From the NCBI GenBank assembly GCA_036796555.1, contig DAIRCS010000033.1, forward strand, positions 1-29,253: a stretch of DNA of 29,253 bases, in the 5' to 3' direction. A program made the translations under genes and the position numbers. This document shows positions 22,818 to 29,253 of this stretch, piece by piece; position 1 is the first letter of the stretch, and every line of letters begins with the position of its first letter. The notes beneath the pieces were generated by a model. It saw only the letters and a list, made by a program, of their open reading frames with translations. It was not told the DNA's origin and did no database searches. This DNA comes from JAJXWB01 sp036796555 (GTDB lineage: Bacteria; Pseudomonadota; Alphaproteobacteria; Rhizobiales; Beijerinckiaceae).

Positions 22818-24449
22818 GTGGCCAAGAAATCAGCCTCCAAGAAAGCATCGGCAAAGCAAGGATCAGCAAAGCAGGCGTCGTCCAAGAAGGCCGCAACGAA
22901 AAAGGCCGCCCCGAAAAAGGCGGCGAAAAAGTCTCCTGCAAAACCGGTCGCGGCCAAGAAATCCGCCGCCAAGGCCGCGCCCGCGAAAAAGGTCGCGGGC
23001 AAGCCCGCGGCAAAGAAAGCGCGCATCCCCAGCACGCCCATCTGGCAATGGACGGCCGTCCAGACCGCCGCCGCCATCCGCGCGGGCGCGGTTTCTGCGG
23101 AGGAAGTGACGAAGGCGCATGTCGAGCGCATGAACGCCGTCAATCCGAGGCTCAACGCTGTCGTGTTCGATTTTTCGGTCGAGGCGCTCAAGGCGGCGAA
23201 AGCCGCCGACCGCGCCCGCGCCAAGGGCGCCGACCTCGGTCCGCTGCACGGCGTGCCGATCACCATCAAGGAAAACGTCGACTATCAAGGTTATCCCAAT
23301 CCCAATGGCGTGAAGGCGCTCCTGGGACAGATCGCGCCCTCGGATTCGCCCGTCGTGCGCAATCTCAAGAACGCCGGCGCCATCGTGCTCGGCCTCACCA
23401 ACACGCCGGAATTCTCCTTCCGCGCCTTCACCGACAATCCGCTGCACGGGCTCACGCTCAATCCGTGGGACGAGGCCATCACCTGCGGCGGCTCGTCCGG
23501 CGGCGCGGGCGCGGCGGTGGCGGCCGGCGTCGGAACGATCGGCCACGGCAACGACATCGGCGGCTCGCTGCGCTGGCCGGCCCATTGCAACGGCATCGTC
23601 ACCATCAAGCCAACGCAAGGGAGAATTCCCGCCTACAACGAGAGCGCGCCGGCCGAGCGCCCGATGCTCGCCCATCTCATGTCCGCGCAGGGGCCGCTGA
23701 CGCGCTCGGTCGCCGACGCGCGGCTCGCGCTCGCCGTCATGAGCCAGCGCGACCCGCGCGATCCCTGGTGGGTGCCGGCGCCGCTGGAAGGGCCGAAGCC
23801 GAAGGGTCCGATCAAGGTCGCGCTCGCGAAAATCCCCGGCGACATGAAAGTCGACGTCTCCGTGCGCGCCGCGCTGACGCAGGCAGCCGACGACCTGCAA
23901 AAATCCGGCTACCGTGTCGAAGAGGTCGAGGTTCCCGACATCAACGGCGTCTGGCGCACCTGGGCCGACGTGCTGACGACGGAAGTCGTCGCGCTGCAGG
24001 AAGCCGGCATGATGGCGGTGACGTCGGACGACTTCAAGATCGCGTGGAAGGGCATGCGCAAGGGCGCGAACATTCTCGACCGCGAAGGCTTCATGCGCGC
24101 GACCGCAGACCGCAACGCGCACATTCGACGCTGGCAGTTGTTCTTCGAGGACTACCCCGTCATCCTCGCGCCGACGACTGTGCAGCCGACGCCCGGCCCG
24201 CGCGAGGACACGATCAGCGAGGACCGCGTCCTCGAATTCTTCCACGACGAGCTCCGCTTCATCTCCGCGATCAACGTGCTCGGCCTGCCGGGCGCCGTCG
24301 TGCCGGTCTCGATCCACAGGGGCCGGCCGATCGGCGTGCAACTCATCGCCGGCCGCTATCGCGAGGATCTCGCGCTCGCCGCCGCCGAAGCGATCGAGAA
24401 GCGGGCGGGCATGCTGGTGCGCCATCTCTGGGAGAAGATGGCGGGCTGA
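22818..24449 (+). CDS. Amidase-signature enzyme with N-terminal histone-H1-like Lys/Ala tail
   Basis: 543 residues from GTG 22818, with GAGGGAG upstream. The first 69 residues are almost only Lys, Ala, Ser and Pro (23 Lys, no Asp/Glu, no aromatics), with AAKK/APKK repeats like the C-terminal tail of histone H1. No ATG, GTG or TTG occurs in frame between 22821 and the enzyme domain, so the tail should be translated. The amidase domain (70-543) has PLHGVPITIKENV with Lys151, CGGSSGG with cis-Ser226, and GNDIGGSLRWPA with nucleophile Ser250; the 75- and 24-residue spacings equal those of the FAAH triad. It should hydrolyse a C-N amide bond; substrate unknown. No signal peptide is present. It does not look like GatA, since the GatB/GatC genes are absent here. 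Confidence 0.88.
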   Translation: MAKKSASKKASAKQGSAKQASSKKAATKKAAPKKAAKKSPAKPVAAKKSAAKAAPAKKVAGKPAAKKARIPSTPIWQWTAVQTAAAIRAGAVSAEEVTKAHVERMNAVNPRLNAVVFDFSVEALKAAKAADRARAKGADLGPLHGVPITIKENVDYQGYPNPNGVKALLGQIAPSDSPVVRNLKNAGAIVLGLTNTPEFSFRAFTDNPLHGLTLNPWDEAITCGGSSGGAGAAVAAGVGTIGHGNDIGGSLRWPAHCNGIVTIKPTQGRIPAYNESAPAERPMLAHLMSAQGPLTRSVADARLALAVMSQRDPRDPWWVPAPLEGPKPKGPIKVALAKIPGDMKVDVSVRAALTQAADDLQKSGYRVEEVEVPDINGVWRTWADVLTTEVVALQEAGMMAVTSDDFKIAWKGMRKGANILDREGFMRATADRNAHIRRWQLFFEDYPVILAPTTVQPTPGPREDTISEDRVLEFFHDELRFISAINVLGLPGAVVPVSIHRGRPIGVQLIAGRYREDLALAAAEAIEKRAGMLVRHLWEKMAG

Positions 24450-24589
24450 GCATCCGTCTCGATTTCGGCGCGGCGGCGGCCCGTCATCCGGACGCCGCCA
24501 GCGCTTGCCCGTGCGGCCGGCGCGCTCTAGCTTCGTTCAGACAAGAACGATCTGCGGAAAGCCGCCTTCGAGGAACACCGGAGAGATCC

Positions 24590-25978
24590 ATGTCGTCGAT
24601 CGCGCTCGAAGCGTCGCGGCCGCAGCCGGTCTCGCACATCCCCGAACCGCCGCTGTCCGCGCTCGCACACATCCCGGGCACGGAAGGCTGGCCGGTGCTC
24701 GGCTCGACCCTGCAACTCCTCGCCGATCCCAAGGGCGAGGTCGAGCGCATGGCGGAGACATACGGCCCGGTTTTCCGCAACCGCGCCTTCGGCGGCCGCA
24801 GCGTCACGCTGCTCGGGCCGGAGGCGAACGAATTCGTTCTGTTCGACCAGGCCAAGACCTTTTCGTCCGCGCATGGCTGGGGCCTGATCCTCGGCCGTCT
24901 GTTTCCGCGCGGCCTCATGCTGCTCGATTTCGACGAGCACCGCCTGCACCGCAAGGCGCTCTCCGTCGCCTTCAAGACCGGGCCGATGAAATCCTATCTC
25001 GCGAGCCTCGACCGCGGCATCGTCGAGGGGCTTGGCGGCTGGCGCGCGCAAGGGCCGGACATGCTGTTCTACCCGGCCGTCAAACAACTGACCCTCGATC
25101 TCGCCGCGGTCTCCTTCCTCGGCGAGAACATCGGCGCCAACGTGCAGGACGTGAAACGCGCCTTCGTCGATATGGTCGCCGCCGCCGTCTCCGTCATCCG
25201 CAAGCCCCTGCCCTTCACGCAGATGGCGAAGGGCGTCGCGGGGCGGCAGTTCATGATCGACTATTTCGGCGGCCAGATCGACGCGCGCCGCAACGGCGAG
25301 GGCGAAGATCTCTTCACCCATCTCTGCAAGGCGACGACCGACGACGGCTCGCTGCTGACGCGGCAGGAAATTATCGATCACATGAGCTTCCTGATGATGG
25401 CCGCGCACGACACGCTGACCTCGTCCTTCACCTCCTTCGTCTGGTTCCTCGCAAGCCACCCCGACTGGCAGCAGAAGCTGCGCGAGGAGATCGCGGGCCT
25501 CGGCCTCGCGAAGGACGAGCCGCTGCCTTACGAACGGCTCGACGATCTGCCGCTGACCGAAATGGCCTTCAAGGAAGCGTTGCGGATGATCCCGCCGGTG
25601 CCGTCGATCCCGCGCTGCGCGGTGCGCGACACCGAATTCGCGGGCTTCAAACTACCGGCCGGCACGCGCGTCAGCGTCAATCCGGTCTACACGCACAACA
25701 TGCCCGACGTCTGGGTCGATCCGGAGAGGTTCGATCCCCTGCGCTTTTCGAACGAGGCCGCGCGCAACCGGCACAAGTTCGCCTTCGTGCCCTTCGGCGG
25801 CGGCGCGCACATGTGCCTGGGGCTCAACTTCGCCTACATGCAAGCCAAGTGCTTCGCCCATCGCCTGCTCTCGACCGCGCGCGTCACGGTGGCGCCGGGC
25901 TACATCCCCGACTGGAAGCTCTGGCCGATCCCGCAGCCGAAGGACGGGTTGCGCGTGCGGATGGAGCCGCTGGGTTAG
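24590..25978 (+). CDS. Cytochrome P450
   Basis: 462 residues from ATG 24590, after GGAGAG. Motifs are complete: I-helix MMAAHDT (269-275), ExxR as Glu329-Ala-Leu-Arg332, and the heme loop FGGGAHMCLG with Cys409 as axial ligand. The sequence is longer than the typical 400-residue bacterial class and its RCAVRDTEFAGFKLPAGT and DPERFDPLRFS regions recall the CYP51/CYP120/CYP26-like branch; that branch assignment is tentative. There is no N-terminal membrane helix; the N-terminus reads PVSHIPEPPLSALAHIPGTEGWPVLGSTLQ. It would hydroxylate a lipid- or terpene-like substrate with electrons from ferredoxin or a flavoprotein; no redox partner gene is adjacent. Confidence 0.93.
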   Translation: MSSIALEASRPQPVSHIPEPPLSALAHIPGTEGWPVLGSTLQLLADPKGEVERMAETYGPVFRNRAFGGRSVTLLGPEANEFVLFDQAKTFSSAHGWGLILGRLFPRGLMLLDFDEHRLHRKALSVAFKTGPMKSYLASLDRGIVEGLGGWRAQGPDMLFYPAVKQLTLDLAAVSFLGENIGANVQDVKRAFVDMVAAAVSVIRKPLPFTQMAKGVAGRQFMIDYFGGQIDARRNGEGEDLFTHLCKATTDDGSLLTRQEIIDHMSFLMMAAHDTLTSSFTSFVWFLASHPDWQQKLREEIAGLGLAKDEPLPYERLDDLPLTEMAFKEALRMIPPVPSIPRCAVRDTEFAGFKLPAGTRVSVNPVYTHNMPDVWVDPERFDPLRFSNEAARNRHKFAFVPFGGGAHMCLGLNFAYMQAKCFAHRLLSTARVTVAPGYIPDWKLWPIPQPKDGLRVRMEPLG

Positions 25979-26000
25979 CGGCGATGCCGGGACGTTGTCC

Positions 26001-26120
26001 CATCCCCCCGCGAGCGGGGAGAAGGTGGCGCGACGCGCCGGATGAGGGGCTGGGCCGATACGTGACGCCTGGTCGTTTGCCCCCTCGCCCCAACCCTCCC
26101 CCCGCAAGCGGGGAGAGGGA
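26001..26120. repeat. REP-type inverted repeat, second family member
   Basis: CCCCCCGCGAGCGGGGAG at the left, followed by AAGGTGGCGCGACGCGCCGGATGAGGGG, then CCCCTCGCCCC and CCCCGCAAGCGGGGAGAGGG at the right. The architecture (G/C-stem, central variable part, mirrored end) parallels 12996-13140. It fills the gap between the P450 gene and lrgA. Confidence 0.85.
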
Positions 26121-26176
26121 GCGAGCGCTCCCGACGCCGCCCTTGCGCGGCCCGCCCGACCGCCCACAATAGCCGC

Positions 26177-26572
26177 ATGATCCGCGCCCTCGCCCTTCTC
26201 CTCGCCTGCCAGCTCGCCGGCGAAATCTTCGCCCGCGCTTTTGGTCTGCCGATTCCCGGCCCCGTCATCGGCCTCGCGCTGCTCGCCGTCGGCATTCTCG
26301 TCCATGCGCGGGCGACCGGCGCCGATCCTTCAAAGATCGAAAGCACCGAGCTCGGCCGCACGGCGGGCGCGCTGCTCGGGTCGCTCGGCCTGCTATTCGT
26401 GCCGGCCGGCGTCGGCGTCGTGCAGCAATTGCCGGTCGTCGGCGCCTACGGCCTCGCGCTTGCCGCCGCCCTGGTCGGCTCGACCGTGCTCACCCTCATC
26501 GTCACCGTCTACGTCTTTCTCTTCGTCAAAAAGCTGACCGGCAAGGCCGGCGCGGCGGGAGAGAACCGGTGA
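26177..26572 (+). CDS. lrgA: CidA/LrgA family holin-like membrane protein
   Basis: 131 residues with four hydrophobic segments. LACQLAGEIFARAFGLPIPGPVIGLALL is the family signature; ALLGSLGLLFVPAGVGVVQQL is the second conserved block. The family is linked to murein hydrolase control, and more recently to pyruvate or metabolite transport in other bacteria. No ribosome site is clear before ATG 26177. The stop overlaps the lrgB GTG by 4 bp, so the two are co-translated and probably form one complex in the inner membrane. Confidence 0.92.
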   Translation: MIRALALLLACQLAGEIFARAFGLPIPGPVIGLALLAVGILVHARATGADPSKIESTELGRTAGALLGSLGLLFVPAGVGVVQQLPVVGAYGLALAAALVGSTVLTLIVTVYVFLFVKKLTGKAGAAGENR

Positions 26573-27282
26573 GCAATCCCTTCGCCATCTGGGTCTATCT
26601 CTCCGCCTCGCCGCTGCTGTGGCTGACGCTGACGCTGATCGTCTGGCTGTTCGCCGATTTTCTCGCGCGCGCCGCCAACCGCAACCCACTCGTCAATCCC
26701 GTGCTCATCTCCATCGCGCTGATGGGCGCGATCCTCGTCGCGACGGGCGCGCCCTATCAGGCGTATTTCGAGGGCGCGCAATTCGTGCATTTCCTGCTCG
26801 GCCCCGCGACCGTCGCCATCGCCGTGCCGCTCGTGCGCCATCGCGCGCTGGTCCTCGCCAATCTGCTGCCGATGGCGGCCGCGCTGATCGCGGGCGCCGT
26901 CGTCGCCTGCGTTTCGGCGGTGGCCATCGCCGCCGCCTTCGGCGCGCCGCGTCAGGTGCTGGTGTCGCTGGCGCCCAAATCTGTCACGGCCGGCATCGCC
27001 ATGGCCGTCTCCGAAAATCTCGGCGGCGCGCCGGCGCTCACCGCCGTGCTCGTCATCACGACCGGCATTCTCGGCGCGGTGATCGTCACGCCGCTGATGA
27101 ACGCGCTGCGCATCAGGGATTTCGCCGCGCGAGGTTTTGCGGTCGGGCTCGCCTCGCACGGCATCGGCACGGCCCGCGCCTTCGTGGTCGACGAGGTGGC
27201 CGGCACGTTCGCCGGCATCGCCATGGGGCTGAACGGGCTCGCGACCTCGCTGATCGTGCCCCTGCTGATGCGATGGATGTGA
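26569..27282 (+). CDS. lrgB: LrgB/CidB family membrane protein
   Basis: 237 residues from GTG 26569 with overlap GTGA to lrgA. About seven hydrophobic helices. Family motifs are NPVLISIALMGAIL, FLLGPATVAIAVPL, SLAPKSVTAGIAMAVSENLGG and FAVGLASHGIGTARAFVVDE near the C-terminus (the conserved HGxGTA). It works with LrgA in the inner membrane; exact role in alphaproteobacteria is not settled. The stop is directly followed by the AT-rich promoter region of the next gene. Codon use is like that of the neighbours. Confidence 0.93.
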   Translation: MSNPFAIWVYLSASPLLWLTLTLIVWLFADFLARAANRNPLVNPVLISIALMGAILVATGAPYQAYFEGAQFVHFLLGPATVAIAVPLVRHRALVLANLLPMAAALIAGAVVACVSAVAIAAAFGAPRQVLVSLAPKSVTAGIAMAVSENLGGAPALTAVLVITTGILGAVIVTPLMNALRIRDFAARGFAVGLASHGIGTARAFVVDEVAGTFAGIAMGLNGLATSLIVPLLMRWM

Positions 27283-27288
27283 ACGGAT

Positions 27289-27334
27289 TTGACAATCGTT
27301 CTAAGTTGATAAATTAATCAATTAATTAAATTGA
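27289..27334 (+). promoter_or_regulatory. Promoter and overlapping AT-rich palindromic operator for fadH
   Basis: A perfect -35 TTGACA (27289-27294) is followed after 18 bp by ATTAAT (27313-27318, 4 of 6). Overlapping the -10 are two imperfect palindromes, TTGATAAATTAATCAA (27306-27321) and TCAATTAATTAAATTGA (27318-27334). This AT block stands out from the GC-rich surroundings. The shape fits a dimeric repressor site (MarR/TetR-like); the regulator is not in the window. Confidence 0.6.
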
Positions 27335-27363
27335 GCGCCCCCCGAGCGCCGCCGGAGGAATTC

Positions 27364-29253
27364 ATGTCCGTCCATCCCCGCTATCCCCTGCTGTTCAGCC
27401 CGCTCGACATCGGCGTGACGAAGCTCAAGAACCGCGCGCTGATGGGCTCGATGCACACAGGTCTCGAGGAGGCCGAGAACGGCTTCGCCAAGCAGGCCGC
27501 CTTTTTCGCGGAACGCGCGCGGAACGGCGTCGGCATGATCATCACCGGCGGCATTCCGCCGAATTTCGAAGGCGGCGGACGCGGCTCGAAACTGTCCGAG
27601 CCGCACGAGGTCGCCGAGCATCGTCTCGTCACCGACGCCGTGCACGCCGCCGACCCCGACGTGAAGATCTGCATGCAGATCCTGCACATGGGTCCGCTCG
27701 CCCGCACCAGCGAATGCGTCGCGCCCTCGCCCGTGAAATCGCGCATCGGCGCCTATATGCCGAACGCGCTGACCGCCGAAGGAATCGAAAAGCAGATCCG
27801 CGATTTCGCCAATTGCGCCGTTCTCGCGAAGGAAGCCGGCTACGACGGCGTCGAGATCATCGGCTCGGCCGGCTATCTCATCTCCACCTTCCTGGTCGTG
27901 AAAACCAACCGCCCCACCCACGAATGGGGCCGCTCGTTCGAAAACCGCATGCGCTTCCCGATCGAAATCGTGCGGCGCGTGCGCAAGGCGGTCGGCCCGG
28001 ACTTCATCATCGTCTTCCGCATTTCCGCGATGGACATGCTGCAGGGCGGCCTCGCCTGGGAGGAAGTCGTCGCGCTCGGCAAGGCCATCGTGGCGGAAGG
28101 CGTCAACGTCGTCTCCACTCATTTCTGCTGGCACGAAGCCCTGGTGCCGACCATCGCCACCATGGTGCCGCGCGCCGCCTTCACGCAGGTGACGGGCCGC
28201 CTGCGCAAGGAGCTCGGCGTGCCCATGATCACGTCGAACCGCATCAACATGCCGCAGGTCGCGGAAGACGTTCTCGCGCGCGGCGACGGCGATATCGTCT
28301 CGATGGCGCGTCCGATGCTGGCCGACAGCGAACTGGTGAAGAAGTCCTTCGAAGGCCGTGAGGACGAGATCAACACCTGCATCGCCTGCAACCAGGCCTG
28401 CCTCGATCACACGTTCAACGGCAAGCTGGTGAGCTGCCTCGTCAATCCGCGCGCCTGCCACGAGACGGAACTGAATTACCTGCCGACGAACCTGCCGAAG
28501 AACATCGCCGTCGTCGGCGCGGGCCCCGCCGGCCTCGCCTTCTCGATCACGGCGGCCGAGCGCGGCCATAAGGTCACGCTGTTCGAGGCGAACGACGATA
28601 TCGGCGGCCAGTTCAACCTCGCGCGAAAAATTCCGGGCAAGGAGGAATTCGACGAGACGATCCGCTACTTCCGCCGCAAGATCGCGCTGCACGGCGTCGA
28701 TCTGCGCCTCAACACGCGCGTCGACGCCGACGCCTTGTCGGGCTTCGACGAGGTGATCGTGGCGACCGGCATCGAGCCGCGCACGCCGGATATTCCCGGC
28801 ATCGATCATCCCAAGGTCGTCGGCTACATGGACGCGATCCTCGGGCGAAAGCCGATCGGCAAACGCGTTGCGATCATGGGCGCCGGCGGCATCGGCTTCG
28901 ACGTCGCCGAACTCGTCAGCCACGCCGGCGTGTCCGCCGCGCTCGACGTCGACGTCTTCGCACGCGAATGGGGCATCGACTTCAGGAACCATCCACGTGG
29001 CGGCGTCACCGGCGTCGAGCCGCATGTCGAGACCTCCGGCCGCGAGATCACGCTGATGCAGCGCAAGAGCGACGCGCTGGGCAAGACGCTCGGCCGCACG
29101 ACGGGCTGGACGCATCGGCTCAGCCTGCAAAGGCGGGACGTGCAAATGGTCGGCGGCGTCGACTATCTGAAGATCGACGACGAGGGCCTGCACACGCGCG
29201 TCAACGGCGAGCCGCGCCTGTTCGACGTCGACACGATCATCGTCTGCGCCGGC
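27364..29253 (+). CDS. fadH: 2,4-dienoyl-CoA reductase (NADPH), FadH type (3' end outside window)
   Basis: 630 residues are visible and the frame is open to the last base; about 40 are missing from the usual 670. GGAGGA lies five bases before ATG 27364. The N-terminal old-yellow-enzyme barrel has GYDGVEIIGSAGYLI with Tyr171 and CWHEA with His257, at the positions of the catalytic pair in E. coli FadH. The 4Fe-4S motif is Cys339, Cys342, Cys346 and Cys358. The FAD/NAD domain has GAGPAG (385-390) and GAGGIGFDVAEL; the EWGIDF and LQRR..VQMVGGVDYLKIDDEGLH sections match FadH. It reduces 2,4-dienoyl-CoA in oxidation of unsaturated fatty acids. A related enzyme such as a methylated-amine demethylase is less likely. 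The operator upstream suggests repression. Confidence 0.92.
   Translation, partial: MSVHPRYPLLFSPLDIGVTKLKNRALMGSMHTGLEEAENGFAKQAAFFAERARNGVGMIITGGIPPNFEGGGRGSKLSEPHEVAEHRLVTDAVHAADPDVKICMQILHMGPLARTSECVAPSPVKSRIGAYMPNALTAEGIEKQIRDFANCAVLAKEAGYDGVEIIGSAGYLISTFLVVKTNRPTHEWGRSFENRMRFPIEIVRRVRKAVGPDFIIVFRISAMDMLQGGLAWEEVVALGKAIVAEGVNVVSTHFCWHEALVPTIATMVPRAAFTQVTGRLRKELGVPMITSNRINMPQVAEDVLARGDGDIVSMARPMLADSELVKKSFEGREDEINTCIACNQACLDHTFNGKLVSCLVNPRACHETELNYLPTNLPKNIAVVGAGPAGLAFSITAAERGHKVTLFEANDDIGGQFNLARKIPGKEEFDETIRYFRRKIALHGVDLRLNTRVDADALSGFDEVIVATGIEPRTPDIPGIDHPKVVGYMDAILGRKPIGKRVAIMGAGGIGFDVAELVSHAGVSAALDVDVFAREWGIDFRNHPRGGVTGVEPHVETSGREITLMQRKSDALGKTLGRTTGWTHRLSLQRRDVQMVGGVDYLKIDDEGLHTRVNGEPRLFDVDTIIVCAG

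Noticed and set aside
22863..24425. Long minus-strand open frame opposite the amidase
   Set aside because: Antisense to the amidase with its intact catalytic triad; composition is that of a complement of a GC-rich gene.
26177..27282. Phage lysis cassette suggested by the holin-like lrgA
   Set aside because: No endolysin or phage structural genes nearby; lrgA-lrgB is a standard chromosomal pair.
24590..29253. Secondary-metabolite cluster around the P450
   Set aside because: No terpene, polyketide or redox-partner genes; the neighbours (amidase, lrgAB, fadH) do not make a pathway.

Overview
This GC-rich window (long open frames on both strands, alternative GTG/TTG starts) most resembles an alphaproteobacterium of the Hyphomicrobiales/Rhizobiales. 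That placement rests on gene content (ilvC, AsmA-type protein, DUF924, DUF1993, NMT1/THI5-type ABC transporter, TRAP permeases) and on several palindromic intergenic repeat families. I cannot place it to genus. No rRNA, tRNA, CRISPR array, integrase or transposase is visible; it reads as chromosomal housekeeping and accessory DNA.

Layout. 1-341 is the 3' end of ilvC with a terminator. 342-1032 is a gene-poor, repeat-rich patch holding a frameshifted SEC-C pseudogene between two near-identical terminators. 1033-1728 encodes a degenerate ABC ATPase. It converges on a small secreted four-cysteine protein and, further on, on the TRAP permeases dctQ-dctM (minus strand, no dctP here). Divergently, 4272-7023 is a complete SsuBCA/TauABC-like ABC importer (ATPase, permease, binding protein), followed after a nested palindrome by pdxY (pyridoxal kinase).

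7956-15247 is a minus-strand block: AsmA-like protein, MFS transporter, FAD-dependent D-lactate/2-hydroxyacid dehydrogenase and a DUF1993 protein. A small hypothetical gene (15414-15644) converges on a SulP anion transporter with STAS domain. A DUF924 protein and a radical SAM protein with an N-terminal SPASM-like cysteine region follow on the minus strand.

19644-22040 is a UvrD/PcrA helicase. Then comes a HicA/HicB pair arranged tail-to-tail, an amidase-signature enzyme with an N-terminal histone-H1-like Lys/Ala tail, a cytochrome P450, the lrgA-lrgB pair, and an almost complete fadH (2,4-dienoyl-CoA reductase), cut by the window end and preceded by an AT-rich promoter/operator.

The least conventional items are the amidase with a polycationic tail, the convergent hicA/hicB with a HicB lacking a DNA-binding domain, the ABC ATPase altered at most hydrolysis motifs, and the 24-bp nested palindrome present in two places. 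I see no single large new multigene system. All family assignments are from motif recognition by eye; no searches were run.
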